Assembly (NCBI GenBank): GCA_022495995.1
Contig: JAFEMH010000340.1
Coordinates: forward strand, 552,501-616,500
Source: Adenophora triphylla var. japonica
Lineage: Eukaryota; Streptophyta; Magnoliopsida; Asterales; Campanulaceae
DNA: 64,000 nt
Direction: 5' to 3'
The position numbers were made by a program, and so were the translations under genes. Numbering within the stretch: the first letter of the stretch is position 1; each line of letters opens with the position of its first letter. The notes beneath the pieces are model-generated. The model did not search any database and was not told the origin of the DNA. It saw nothing but the letters and a program-made list of their open reading frames with translations. Below, in pieces: positions 32,290 to 45,054 of this stretch.

Positions 32290-35085
32290 ATGGAACACGG
32301 GAAGAAATTTTCAAGGGACCGAAATGGAAGGTAGCGGAGGCGATTGGTCTCGGATGAGGAGGCATTACAATCTTTTCGCAATCGGTTGAGGAGGAGCATT
32401 ACCGATGCTTGGCAACATTGGGCTTCGGATCCGCATCTCCGAACGGTATATTTCGAATCCTCTTGATCCTCTTGTCGATTTCTTGCTTGAAATTTTTTGG
32501 GTGATTTTTGAATTTTTTTTTTTGAATATTGAATATTGATATTGATGATATGCAATGTTGCAATGAATTTGTGAGTGTCCCAAAAATGTGCATTTTGCTT
32601 GGGAAAAAGAATTGGCATTTTTGCCACATTTTTTTTTTTCAATTCGAAAATTACATGTGAAAATTCGAAGAATTGTGATTTCTCTTTTTTTTTTGAAATT
32701 GAATATTGCATGTTCTTGATGATGATTTTTTTTTTGAAATTGAATTTTGATATTGATGAATGATGATGCAATGCATGCATTTTGTTTGGAAAGAATGGGC
32801 ATTTTGCCAATATGAGATGTATGTATGTTTAGGATTTTTTTTTTTGAAAAGTGGGACGGATTTTTCCTCCCGTTGCATGTAAGATGGATGATATGAATGT
32901 ATGCATTTTTTTTTTTTGTTGAAAATGGGACGGATTTTTTTTTTTTTACTTCCGTAGGAATGCATTTTTTTTTGATGAATGCATTGGGACTTGCTGAAAA
33001 TTGTTTTCTTTTATGCGAGAAAAATGGGGCTATGCTCATTGTATGTTGTTATGCTGTCGCAATCTTTTTGACATTTTCTCTCTTCTTCTTTTTTTTTTTA
33101 CAGGGCGGACACCGTTTTGTGACGGAGCAGCTGAACAAGATGAAGACTCGAGGATCGGTGGAGTCTGTGATTGACTTGTGGGATCGGCTTCGGATGCGGG
33201 CCGAGGAGCTTTGCCGAGTCGGAGACAGATTGTTGTCGAGACGGGGCTCTGGGAGTTTGTCGAGTGTTTGAGGGGCGGTCAAGTTCCCTAAGTGCAAGGT
33301 GCTTGATGTTTGCTCTAGCGGGCATTGGTGGGACGCGACCCACACATTCCACTTCTTACGGGGCGAGGCGGCTACGCCTTCGACTATGCTTTGCGATCAC
33401 GGGTGCGTCCTTCAATGGACGCAACATTGAGTGGAGAGATGGCTACGGCGATGCGTCTGCGAGGCTCTTCTTGGATTTTCCCCTATTCCCAAAAAGGGGA
33501 TGGGGATGGAGTATGCCGTGGTCTACGGCAAGATCGTGGAGACCATAGCGAGTTATGAGGTGGGGAGGAGAGGATAGGCGCCGATCGGTGCTAAGGGCCT
33601 TCCTGTGGTTTACTTTCTCGAGCACGCTCTTTGGTCATGCTTGAGGGACGGCGGTCTTTGCCTTCTTTGAGGTCCTTGGAGGACATGGAGACGGTTGGAG
33701 ATATTTCTGGGGGAGGCCGAGCTGTTATTTGTGCTGCTCTTGATAGATACGGCCGGAAGGCTGTGAGCTCCTGTCTTGCTTCGAGTTTGCTCTGGAGGTA
33801 TAAGCTCTCTTTTTGCTTTCCTCTCTTTCTTTTGAGCACACACTTTTATTTGCCTTTGGATTGATAGGATTTTTACCTTTCGCGGTATGGGCGTTGGAGT
33901 TTTTCCACGTCACGGTGTGGAGCGGCTGAGGCGTACGTCGGAGCGTATCCGGCCATGCGATCTTGGTCCAAGCATGCCGGGAAAAGATAAGCTCCGGGGC
34001 GTACGACTCTCAGTGCGCGGATTGCCTTCCTTTGACGGAGGCCGAGACGGATGAGGGATGATATTCTTCCCACAGGATCGCTTTGAGGTAAGCGCGGTGA
34101 AGGCGGCGAGATGCGGGACAATGCGGCGGAGGATTTTGAGGGGCCCGACTTGCGGCGTCTACTATCCGGGAGAGAGGGTGACGCGCCGGCGTGGCGTGAA
34201 CTCGCCTTTGAGGACACCGGTGGAGCCTCCCGCCGACATGATGCACCCGAGCGATCGGTCCGTGACTGGGATGATTACAGAGCGGTCGGCACTTCTCGGA
34301 CTTCGTGGCGATCGAGCCATATGCGACGTTCGTCTTGAGGAGGTGAGGAAGCCTCGGGTTTTGGAGAGGAGGGGCTTGGGATCCGCGGTACCCTCGGACG
34401 GATTTTTCCTATATCCGGGATGGGGTCCGATTGAGGGTGCGGATCCCTCGGCCGAGCGGCTTCCACGAGCTTTCCGGCCTCGTCCCAGAGGTATGAAGGT
34501 ATGGCTTCACCTTTTCCCCTTCTTTTCTTTCTTTTGTTTCATCATTTTTAGCATCACTTCCTTTTTTTTTTTTTGACGCTTTTGCTTTTGTGCAGTTTTC
34601 GGAGGTGGTCGTCGAGACGGCCGGCGAAGCAAGTGATCGGAGCCAAGAGGTTCATACGGAGGATGGTTGCTTGCGGGGCACCTCAGGCTAGGGCACGGAG
34701 ACCACGGCCGGCACCTGTCCGACGGGAGGCTTCTCCTATTCCCTCGGAGACTTCTTCCGAGACCCCTCTTTCTCCTCTCATTGATCACCGCGCGGCACTG
34801 CCTTCGGATCACGTCATTCTTGGGGATCCGCACGGGCAGGGACACGTCTGCGCGGCATGGTGGGTCGTCTCCGTATGTTCGGGAGTCGGACGCCTTCACC
34901 TTCGGGTACGACTTTCTTCGAGGGGATCTGGGTTTACCCTATCGAGTGTGTCTTATTGGTCCCGACGAGCCTCTTTCTCTCGGGAGACGAGGCGGTGAGC
35001 CGAGATTTTCAGGGGGCTTCGAGGAGAAGCGGGCCCGAGTCGCAAGAGGCCGGGGGAGACATCGGGTCTTTGGAGACTCCGATTG
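32290..35085 (+). pseudogene. Antisense spliced gene of the Gypsy element, plant mobile domain-like
   Basis: Coding-like GC-rich blocks alternate with T-rich stretches bearing consensus splice sites. Candidate introns are 32446-33103 (GTATAT...TTACAG), 33798-33867 and 34491-34595 (GTATGA...GTGCAG). The peptide pieces HWWDATHTFHF, ITGASFNGRNIEWRDG and a later GDISGGGRAVICAALDRYGRKA resemble the plant mobile domain (aminotransferase-like, PF10536-type): W-D-x-x-T-H-x-F, L-x-G, then G-x-x-WG-x-A. They fall in different frames, so the gene is frameshifted. A Pro/Arg-rich C-terminal part follows the last intron. Its strand is opposite to gag-pol. Exon boundaries are inferred by eye; alternatives are possible. 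Confidence 0.55.
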
Positions 35086-35089
35086 ATTT

Positions 35090-35557
35090 TTTTTTTTTTT
35101 TTGAGATTTAGATTTGTACGAGATTATGCACATTTTTTTTGGATGTAATAATTTAGGATTTTATTTATGTTTGTTTGTTTTTTTTTTTATGCACACTCTC
35201 TTTTTTTTTTGAATGTAATAATTTAGGATTTTATTTTATGAATGCAATGCAATATGAATGCAGTGTTGCATGAGCCTTGGTTTTTTTTTTTTTGCAAGGG
35301 TGTTTGGTATATGGGTGGTTTGGGGAGGTTTTGCACAAGTTTCGAGCAAGCGGGACGGAATATTCCTCTTTTGGTATAGCGGCTTGGAGTTGCAAAATTT
35401 TTTTGGTAATGACAATCCCATCCGCGCGGATAGGGTCAGCTTCTGACATTGTCCTTTAATTCTGGTTCAGACCTGGTCTTGCTTTATTTCAAATTCAAAT
35501 ATCCTCTTCAACCTCCAGCCCAAACAGCCATTTTCGGGGAGAGAGAGAGAAAAAACC
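35090..35557 (+). promoter_or_regulatory. Spacer and likely promoter of the second antisense gene
   Basis: T-rich to about 35300, then CATCCGCGCGGATAGGGTCA (35419-35438), which resembles the LTR text TATCCGCGCGGACAAGGTCA. A leader with GAGAGAGAGA leads to AACCATGG at 35556-35563. Confidence 0.45.
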
Positions 35558-36940
35558 ATGGAAAGCCTTAGAAAAGCTCCCTCAAAATGGTCCCAAGAGT
35601 CCCAAATGTCATTTTTCAACAAGTTCAAGGATTGGTCCCGGGAAATTGTGCATGAGAGAAGGTCTTTCTTTGAAGAACGGTACAAGGTACGATGCTTGTG
35701 GTCTCTCAAAGAATTGGTTCCGGATTATGACCTCTTAAGGGCTTCTTCTTCGTTTTGGGATACTAGAAGGCATGTCTTTTGCCTTTCCTTCAACGAGATT
35801 GTTCCGACTGTGGAAGAATTTCGGGCCTTGCTTGGAGGTCCGGAGGTGGAGGAGATAGCAATTCCTTTGTCCGGAGGAGCTTCTTTTGTTGACGAGTTGT
35901 GCAACCTTCTTCATCTTTCCCCGGAGGAAGCACGAGGCATGATCCGCGGTCCCGCCCCTTTTGATATTTCCGGTCTTCCCGACTGATTTAGGGGCCTAGG
36001 CTTGGTGGATGACGCCTATTGGGATGCCTTTGCACTTTGCATGTTCGGCACTTTGTTCATGGTTTATTCCTTTGGAATTTGCCATCGGTCTCTTTGGATG
36101 TCGTCGTTCCATTGTCGCACGAGCGAGATGTCGTTCCTTTGATTCTTGGGGAGACTTTTCATGCTCTCGGCATTAGCTACCGGACGGCGGTATATGCGCG
36201 GGGGCAGCCCGTTCCTCTTGACCACATTGGCGATGGAGCGTTTGGGGGTTCTTCGGGAAACCTCGATATGATCGGGCCTTGGACTTTTGCCGGGAGAGGT
36301 GTCGATGTAGATTTTGATGATCGGGGCTCGTGGGAGCGTTGGATGGCGGGTCGCCGGGCGAAGATATCGAGATGGTTGGTGCCTCATTGGCGGGTGGAGA
36401 CTCGCAGAGTGCTTCGGGACGGGTCCCATGTGGTTATGCTTCCGGGGCTTTCTCGGTCCGATTTCTACATTCCGGCTCGGTCCCGAGGCGGTTTGGCTTG
36501 GAAGCAGTTCCTTTGGAGGGCTTTGATGATGTAGCCACCGGGGTGGTGGCTCCTGTTTCCATGGATGATCCTCGGTGTTTCCATTTCTTTCCCGAGCATG
36601 GAGGTATGATGCCTTTCCTCCTCGGGTCATTCTCGAGCGTCCCAGAGCCGGTGTTCACGACCACTTGGTACCTGGATTGGTACGAGGGGCATCCAGGAGA
36701 GACTCGGGTGGCTATTTTGAGACGGCGTGAGGCCATTGTAGGTGCGGAGGACAGGATCAAGCTTCGAGAGGAGGAGGGCCGAGGCGAGGGCCAACCCTCA
36801 TGACCGGAGCGGGGACGCCGTGGACCGATTATGAGGCTTACGTCAAGAGACGGGAGAGGAGGGCTCCTATGTTACCGGCTAGGTTACGGGAGATGAGGGA
36901 TGACGCTAGGGCTACTAAGGCCCGACAGAGGCCGGTTTGA
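35558..36940 (+). pseudogene. Antisense DUF7745-like gene of the Gypsy element, frameshifted
   Basis: The first frame (35558-35986, 142 aa, start context ACCATGG) has LLRASSSFWDTRRHVFCLSF and IVPTVEEFRALLGGPEV, the typical start of plant DUF7745/mobile-domain proteins (W-x-P, F-x-F-x-x-x-E-L-x-P-T-x-E-E-x-x-x-L-L). Reading then shifts at about 35990 to a second frame with AFALCMFGTLF-type and LILGETFHAL motifs, and again near 36520 to a third ending at about 36803. Such ORFs are known as extra, often antisense, genes of Tat-lineage retrotransposons. Role unknown. Two indels break it. Confidence 0.65.
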
Positions 36941-37483
36941 TAGACCCTGTTCCTATACCAGAGCTTGGTAGGAGGAATACCGACATTTTTTCGGTTCGGA
37001 AGAGAAAGACTCGGAGGGGAAGAAGAAGGGAGAGACCGATGCGAGTGGCTTGGAGTGACTACGAGGTTTCCAAGTATCCCTTTCTTGCCATGACAGACAC
37101 ATTAGTTTGATTATGTATCTTAGTTTTCCTTTAGCGGGTTGCCGGTTGTAGGAATGAATCGGGCTTAGACTCATCAAAGAGCTTTTAACTTGTAATGAAT
37201 ATTTGAATTGCTTTAGAGTTTTTCGAGACGCTTTCATGGTCGATCAATTGTATTGATGCCAAAGTATGGCTTTTATTTGTGCTTTAGACCGAACCGTTTC
37301 CGGCGCCTACGTTCCCCTCATTTTGAGGAGCTCGGGTCTTCGTAGTTCAACTGGTGAACTCTTTTTTTTTTCTTTGTTTTTTTTTTGTTTTTTTTTTTTT
37401 GGTGCAACCTGTTTTTTACCTAGGCCACCCTTTTCGGGTCTCTAACCTAGTTGGGTATTACTCTTTTAGCACTCTTTTTTTTT

Positions 37484-37516
<33 letters not shown>

Positions 37517-37640
37517 GAAATTTTCCCTTTTTTTTTTTTTTTACGCGTGAGTATCTGCGCAGCTTGTCACCATTCACTTTGGGTGTACAAAGGGATTCCC
37601 GTCGAGGTCTGCAAGTTGCATGGCTCCTCCGGAGAAGATC
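36941..37640. other. Spacer between the antisense gene and integrase
   Basis: Contains long T homopolymers around 37360-37550 and no recognisable gene. Probably the 3' ends of convergent transcripts (integrase leftward, antisense gene rightward). Confidence 0.5.
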
Positions 37641-38700
37641 TTACGGGACGACATATGGCCCGACCCATACGAGGCTCCCATTTGCCGAGAGGGTTGATAC
37701 GGACCAGGGCTTTTCTTTTAGAACGAGATCCCCTTCTCGGATTTCCCGATGCTTTACTTTCTTGTTGAAAGCTCTGGCCATTCTTCCTTGGTAGGCCCGG
37801 ATGTGTTCCATGGCCTTCAGTCGGCGTTCGTCCAGTAGAGCCAGTTCATCATGGCGACTGCGGAGCCATTCGACCTCGTTGATTTGGCTTTCCGGCGGTA
37901 TACGGAGCGAGGGTATTTCCGGCTCGATTGGGAGTACGGCTTCCATTCCGTATGTGAGGGCAAAAGAGTGTTTCCCCGGTTGCCGTTCGGACAGATGTTA
38001 CGCAGCCTGAGTGCCGAGTGTAACTTCTCGGGCCAATCTCTGCCTTGGACGGCCATCTTCCGGATGATATTTTCCAGAGTCTTGTTTCTTTGCTTCGACG
38101 GCTCCGTTGGTTTGGGGCACAGTAGGGAGATGACTTGTGACGGGTTATTCGGAATTCCGCCCGGCAATTTTTCACATTCCCCTTCGAAGTGGGATCCATT
38201 ATACGAGATGATTTCGGCGGCAACCCGTATCGGCACATGATGTTTTCTTTGATGAAGAGGGCAACTTTCTTTGAATTGAGGATTTTGTAGGACTTGGCTT
38301 CAACCCACTTGGTGAAATAATCCACGGCTACTGGGACGAACTCATGGCCGTTCTTGCTGATGGTGTGATTTTGCCTATGACATCAATTCCCCCAGTGACG
38401 AAAGGACGAGGGGTTGTCATGCGGTATAACTCGTGAGGAGGCAAGTGATTAAGATTTGAGTATCGGCGGCATTTGTCGCGGCTTTTGACAAAGCTGGATG
38501 CGGATCGGCTTCCATGGTGATCCAAAATACCCCATTCTCGGTATGATTTGCATCGAGCTCGAGCATTCATGTGAGGGCCGCAGTACCACCATGTATTTCT
38601 TTCATGAGTTCGGTAGCCTCTTGTTTGTTGATACATCGCGGGAGGGGGCCTTGATAACGTTTTTGTATAACATGTTTCCCAAAAGAACATAATGGGAGGC
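37641..38700 (-). pseudogene. Gypsy integrase, frameshifted
   Basis: The pieces MDYFTKWVEAKSYK and LFIKENIMCRYGLP (core start), IISYNGSHFEGECEK (the catalytic D-N-G-S where Asp has become Tyr), SVRTATGE and MEAVLPIEPEIPSLR, ARAFNKKVKHRE-x-EGDLVL (C-terminal region) lie on the minus strand in two alternating frames. The order and motifs match Ty3/Gypsy integrases. Several one-base shifts break the sequence within about 500 bp. Confidence 0.78.
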
Positions 38701-40500
38701 GAGCCGCTTGAGTGAGAGACTTTTTGCTTTGATTCCTTCTTTATATTCCCATTTTCGTTTTGAAAGAGGCCTCGCCATCCTTCGAATCTTGGTAAATACG
38801 AGTGTACCGGGGATCATTGATCGGTTCGGCTTCCGCTTCAATTTCGAAGCAATAGGCGGGGTTTTCTCTTCTCCCGACTCCGAATGGTTTAACGAGACTT
38901 TCCTTGAGGTATTTCGACAAGAGAGACTAGTGTAGCGAGGAGCATGCTGCGAACTGTTTCGGTCTCTTGGCGAGTAATGAAAGCCGATTTCTTTGAATTG
39001 AGTTACTAACTCTTCCATGTAAGCATGATACTTCGCAAACCCGGATCCACGGTCTTCCATTTGTTAGAGACCTGATTGATGATGAGGGGCAGAGTCACCG
39101 TACACCTCCAATTCCTTGATATTTCTTTCAAGGGCGGCTTCCAACCCGGCTATGCAAGCTTCATATTCACGCGTTGTTGGTGACTTCGGCCTTTATCGCT
39201 ATGGGGGTGTGTTCGTCGGCAGGATCGACCGAAGCATTCCTATCCCGTTCCCCTTTTGTTTGACGCCCGTCGAAGAAGAGTTGCCGACGATTTTCTCCTT
39301 CTAGAGCGAAGATTCCATCATCGGGAAATTGAGGTTCTGTGTCCCTCGGGACTCATCACTTGGGAAATCGGCCGATGTTACGCCATTATGCGTCCTTTTA
39401 TGGATTTCCTTGAAACATAAGCGATGTCATATTCGGCCAAAAAGAACGACCATTTTGCCAATCTCATGGAGATGGAAGGCTTGTCGAACGAGATATTTGA
39501 TGGGGTCTATCCTTGAAACAAGATGTATCGGTGAGACCGCATGTAGTGTTTCAATTTTCCCACTACCCGGACCAAACCTGCGCAAGTCTTCTCGCAAGGT
39601 GCAGTAATTGAGTTCGCTTCCTTGGAGCTTTACGCTACGAAATAGATGGCGTTTCGACTTTGGAATCTTTTTCTCTTGAGCTAGCATAGCCCCAATTGCC
39701 GTATCCGTGATGTCTGAGATATAGCAAGAGTGGCTTTTGCCGATGTGGTGGGCGAGAGAATCGGGGATTCACAAGGTATGCCTTAATTTGTTCAAAGGCA
39801 AGCCGACATTCGGGTCCATTCTGCGTGTAGGCATTCTTTTTCATCAACTTGAAGATTGGCTCGCATGACAGTAGGTAAGTCGATTTACAAAGCGGCTTAT
39901 GTATTGCGATCTTCCCATGAAGGATTTTACTTACATCGGTGTCCGTGGTGGCTTCATTTCAACTATCGCCTTGATTTTACGGGGATCTACTTCGATTCCC
40001 CGTTACGTCACCATATATCCTAGTACCTTGCCTCGCCTTACACCGAAAGTGCACTTGGCCGGATTCGGTCTCATGCCGTGGTCTCGGAGGCGGCCGAAGA
40101 ATTTTCTCAAATCAACAAAGTGCCGGGCCATCGATCCTCCGGAATGTACTATCATGTCGTCCACATAGACCTCAATTTCTTTGTGGATCATGTCATGGAA
40201 CAGAGTCAGTACATGGCCCTGCAGTGCACGTAGGGACATTCTTTAGTCCGAATGGCATGACCAGGTGTAGCGATATGTGCCCAAAGGGGTTGTGAAGGCG
40301 TGCTTTTGGCTTGATCTTCTTCCGCCATTTTGATTTGGTTGTGGCCAGGCAAAACCATCGACGAAAGATTTGACTTCGTGGTTGGCCGTGGAATCTACCA
40401 AAATGTCGATGTTTGGCGAAATCGTCTTTGGGGCTTTGTTCAAGTCTCGAAGTCTACGCAAAGCATCGGATTTTTCCGTTGGCCTTGGTCACCGTCACTA
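38701..40500 (-). pseudogene. Gypsy reverse transcriptase and RNase H, frameshifted
   Basis: The minus strand shows LRDLNKA, PNIDILVDSTANHEVKSFVD and TTPLGTYRYT (fingers/palm), then EVYVDDMIVHS (catalytic YVDD, within 40003-40239) with GMRPNPAKCTFGV, and further down RNase H-like pieces (39847-39427: AFEQIKAYL, LLLYL, EKIETL-like text). Frames change several times, so no complete protein can be read. Confidence 0.78.
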
Positions 40501-42330
40501 TGTTGGATGCCCATGTTGGGTATTCAATGACCCCGATGAACCCCGCCCTCGAGCATCTTTTCTATTTCCTCTTTCACTTGTAAGGACCATTCGGGCTTAA
40601 TTCTTCTTAGCTTCGCTTTCTTGGCTTGACTCTGGGTCGAGCGGTATTCGGTGCTCAACTATGGAAGGATCGAGGCACGGCATATCTTTATAGGACCATG
40701 CGAACACATCCACGAATTCTTTTAGCGGCTCGATTAGGGCAACCCTTTCGGTCCTTCGAAGAAACTACCAATCTGCGTCTCTTTAGGCTCTTCCGTAGTT
40801 CCCAAATTCACACTTGTCAAAATCTCTTCGGCGGCTTGGGCTCGATTTTCCTCTTTCCAGGACAACTTTGCTTAAAGATTTCTTTGATATATTGTTCATT
40901 TAATGTGTCGCCTCTTCATCTAGTGAATCGTTATTAACCTGTTTTTAGATTATTAGTTAATTCATCATTAGTTAAAGTGGCAATTAAGGGATACTCGTAA
41001 AGGTTCATCATTTCATTGAAGACGAAGGGGAATACAACGTTGGCTACGTACTCGTAGTCTTCGGGCGTGAGGCCATAGGACGAGCTCGAGAGACTCGAAC
41101 TCAACAATGAGAGACTCCGGAGGACTTTACAAAGGTTGACACGAAAGGACGGGGACCAATCCAAGCTTGGTGATCATTTCCTCTTTGGTCGCGGGACGGC
41201 TCGAGAGAGTTTCCCAATTCTTTAGCGGCATCGCCGCTGGTGGCTTCACAACTCGGGAAAGGCATGGTCTCTGTGCTCCCTCTTCGGTTGTTGCTATCAT
41301 CTCTTTGTCTCGAATCAGTAATCAACCGTGTTTGGCATCCAAACCGAGCATGTGGATGTAGGGATCTTCCTCACCCAGGGACTTCCGTTTCGTCATAATC
41401 GATCGCTCAATCCCGGATGTAAGGACGCATTGCGTCTCGGTGAGCCGCTAGAAAATCTCATGTCCCATACTCGAGCGGAAAGGCTTGGCAGTGTAGTTCG
41501 CGAAGGAGGACGTCCCACACGACGTTCATAGATTCGAGCCGAGTCCGTCGGTGTTTGTGACTTTTATCATGAAAACCTCCTCGCCGGCGAGGCGAAGGAA
41601 TGGGTTTGCGAGAATGCGACAAATCTGTGATTGAGGACCGGGGACTTGTGTGCACTGTATCACGGCGGTGTTCGGCATTTCCTTCGATGCAGCCTCAGTG
41701 TTGGAAATAGCAATTGAATTTGATGAATCGAACTTCTTGAGTCAGCTCGCTTGAGTGTGTCGACATAGTTGGCATTCTTTGGATTCCAAAGGACGCCGGC
41801 GAGACTTGCCTCTTGAAGGATGTAGCCCAGGTGTTTGGCTTGTGGGCGTTCTTGGCCTATTGTTTCGGCTTTCGTTCCCTATGAGAAAGCTGTCACCCCT
41901 TATGACTTCAAGGTCTCCCTGTAGGTTGATGAATTTGACGCATGTTGAGGTGGAGAGTGGAGGCTATGGCTTTCATGTGATGCAACCAAGGGCGTCTAGT
42001 AGGGCTTGTGAACTCGGAGGATATCCGTTACATGGAACTTCGCGGGCACCATTTGGGTTTTCGTACCCCGAGTTCCCGGAGTCTTGTCCCCGAGAATGGG
42101 AGGACGAGACGAACCGTCGTAGGCTTTGGCAGTCAGGAGTAGATGGGATCACGCGCCTTTCATTTATGCGGAGGGCCCTCATCATGCTTTGAGGGAAGGA
42201 CATTTACCGATGATCCATTGTCCACTAATACCCCGGGGAGCTGACATGGTGTTGAGCCGAATAGTGATGTACAAAGCTTCACCATGTGTTGGGAGACATC
42301 TCTTGGCAAATCTTCATCTCGGAAGGTGAT
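40500..42330 (-). pseudogene. Gypsy aspartic protease region, degenerate
   Basis: On the minus strand about 42290-42220 reads ALYITIRLNTMSAPRG followed by a shifted LVDNGSS-like motif, the D-x-G site of retroelement proteases. Downstream pieces (RALRINERRVIPSTPD, LHLNMRQIHQP) fit the protease tail. Between 41900 and 40500 only fragments are readable. Confidence 0.5.
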
Positions 42331-45030
42331 CATACTCCAGCATATAGGTGAGGATCATAGATTTGGTCCTTGTCTCGGGATGGAGAGTCATCAAGCCGGT
42401 CACTTCGTGCCTTTTTCTTGCGAGGCGAGCCTTTGCAGAAGCCACACGGGTTATGCGATGCCTTTTGTGGCGGTTGCCATCTCCGATCAACATGTTGATT
42501 GAGTGGGAGCGACCGAGGCGCGTCGGTTTTCTTCATCGGTGGATACTCGGGAGGCTGGACAAAGCGAACCTTGGGCGACCCCGAGGGGGTTGGACTTACG
42601 TTGCAACGGTACTCGGTACCAGAAGGTCTCAATTCCGTCGTTGTGAGGCTTTTACGTTCTTTCACCCCTTTTTGCTTTGGGGAAATCGGCGGAGTAGAGT
42701 ACATAATAATCAAATCCCGGATGGCTCCCAGCGTTCCCACCTTGTTATCACCGGCCTCGAATCTCTCCTTCAATTTTCTTTGGGAGGAAATTTTCTTTTT
42801 CTTAGGAGGGCGGTCCTCGTGTATCCGGTCCTGATAGTCCCTTTCAAGGCAATCGGGACGGTCACAAATATCCCACCAAATGTGTTACTACAGTGGTGGC
42901 GGTTGGGACCTCGGGTTGAAGCAGTCTTTGGAATGACTTTGAGTGGGCTGGTCGGGAGGATCTGGCTGCTGGGCCCGTGCGGTAGCGAGTGATTGGACTC
43001 CGCCGGATAATGAGAGATATTGAGGTCCGAGGAACGGGCATATGTTTGTCCTTGGCAGCCCGGTCGGTTGGGATATTGTTAAGGTCCCAAAGTGGCGTGT
43101 GGCCTCTTCAATCCGAGCTGCTGTACGTTGCAGCGTTCTTCCGGGGATTTGATGGCGACCATATTTCTTTAAGCTTGTTCCCTGATTTTCATCACTCGGG
43201 CGATATTTGTGGGATCATCACCTTGAGAGGGGACAACCGACGGTATACCGAACTCTTTCGTCCACGGCTATCTTGTTTGGGGGCCGGTTGCCACTGTAAG
43301 TCGGCGGGCGGGAGTCCGGCGGTGGAAACATAGGAATCTTGGGGTAGCATCTTGGTGTATCAGGACTGTTAAGAAGAGGAGGAGAACCCTCTTGTCTTTG
43401 CGGTAAAAGTGCCATCGGAATTGAGGCGATAGTCAAACCATGACTTGCGACTACCCCCGGTAGGTCATCAATTTGAGCCTCGTGCCGAAGTCTCATTTGC
43501 TCTACCAACTGGATCCACATGCGGTCCGTCTGAGGATTACGGAGGACGGAGCGACGTTATCCCCATCATTACCGGTGATGCGAGACATTACGAAACCCGG
43601 AGTCGGAACAAATGGCGAAGGCGACGATGCGCTTGACTCTTCCCAGCGATCAAACGGTGACCCGGTGCCCGAAACCAAGCTTTGTGCGGAGGCATGCGGG
43701 AAAGGACACGAAGGTTCGGATGTCAGGAATGGAAGGAGGGTAGGTGTTTGGGCTTTTGGCTCATGCAACATGCGATTATTTGTTCACGTTTACTTAAAAC
43801 ATGTTTTATTAACCTAATCGGTTGGAAAAGATTGCTCTTCTTTTCGCAAACTACTACGATTCTGGATCGGTGGGCCCGTCACTACGTCTATAAGCCCCTC
43901 GTATTCCACTCGTATTTCGACCTCCCGGGGTGGACGGCCCGGGCGAGGGTCCTATAGGGCAAGCGGGTCCCACCGACCGAAAGAAAAACGATCCTAAAAG
44001 TCGGCGGGTAATCGAGTCTTAACGAGCATTCGATGTAAATTACGGACAAGGCGCGTCGAAAGTCAAGATCATGTCAGGGCTCGACAAAAAGTCGGCATGA
44101 TTTGACCGATAAGCGTCCACGATTGATCTTGACTTGTCGTCGGTTAAGCCGTAATTAGGCATGGAATAGTCATTAATCTTTGATGACTCGGTGTCAATGC
44201 TTTGGGAGTCGGTGTATAATTTGTGCCGGTCGGAGCCGAAGTCAAGGCGCCGGTCAATATCTTGGTCAAAGTCTGCGGCGGAAAACCGGCGGAACTTCGG
44301 CGGATTAGCGACGATTAGGGACCCGAGAGATATTGAGTCGGTATGCCGACAAAGGCTTGAAAGGAAAGGTCTATACACGAGACGGGGCATGACACGGACC
44401 CGGACTAAAAACCAACCGGGTCTCGGACAAAGTGTGTCACGGACAAGTGCATGGTCGACACGAGGCTCCGTAGGATGTTTGGGTAGTCCCGTGCTCATCC
44501 GAGAGGCGTAATAAGACCAAACGGACCGCGACAAGGATTTCCCCGGGTTAAGGACGTAGTGTGCAGTGTACGGTCACGTGCGCGTAGTGTGCAAGCAGTC
44601 TATATTCTTTTTCTGAGTAAAATAGAGATTTTTTTTATGTGTCTTAAAAATATGATGCATGATTTTTTTTTGGAAATTTTCTTTTTTTTTTGAAAATCCT
44701 TTTTTTTTTTTGAAATTTTTAATGAGCGCATAAGCACGTAAGCATGAAAATTCCGACAGTTAGGGACATTATTCCGACAGTCAAAATTTTGACTTTCTCC
44801 GAGGCGGCCAAAACAACATGAAAACCGTGCAAAAAATCAACACACACACAAAAATGATTTTCGAAGCCGGGACGGAAGCTTGACCCTCAAAAGCCCTTTT
44901 TTTTTTAAAACGGTGATACCGGTACGTGGGATTGTTAGACCACAATTTATCCCCGACTCGTGTTAGGAGGCGATAACGGGAAATTTAATGGTTTCCACCA
45001 ATATACCGAATACCATTTTTTTATTAAAAA
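42330..45030 (-). pseudogene. Gypsy gag region and leader, degenerate
   Basis: Minus-strand pieces such as LKERFEAGDNKVGTLGAIRD (about 42773) and MWIQLVEQMRLRHEAQIDDL (about 43520) have the composition of a Tat gag. No intact capsid domain or zinc knuckle could be followed because of frameshifts. From 43960 to 45030 the sequence is probably untranslated leader, with T-rich runs at 44630-44720. Confidence 0.45.
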
Positions 45031-45035
45031 GCTTA

Positions 45036-45052
45036 GTCCCCAGTAGTCGCCC
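45036..45052 (-). promoter_or_regulatory. Primer-binding site of the Gypsy element
   Basis: The complement reads GGGCGACTACTGGGGAC just outside the LTR, similar to the arginine-tRNA-type sites of Ogre/Tat elements. It fixes orientation as minus. Confidence 0.6.
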
Positions 45053-45054
45053 TT

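Noticed and set aside
33049..34998. Many overlapping frames on both strands in a GC-rich stretch
   Set aside because: Most are shadows of the spliced plus-strand gene; only pieces with plant-mobile-domain-like motifs and splice sites were retained.
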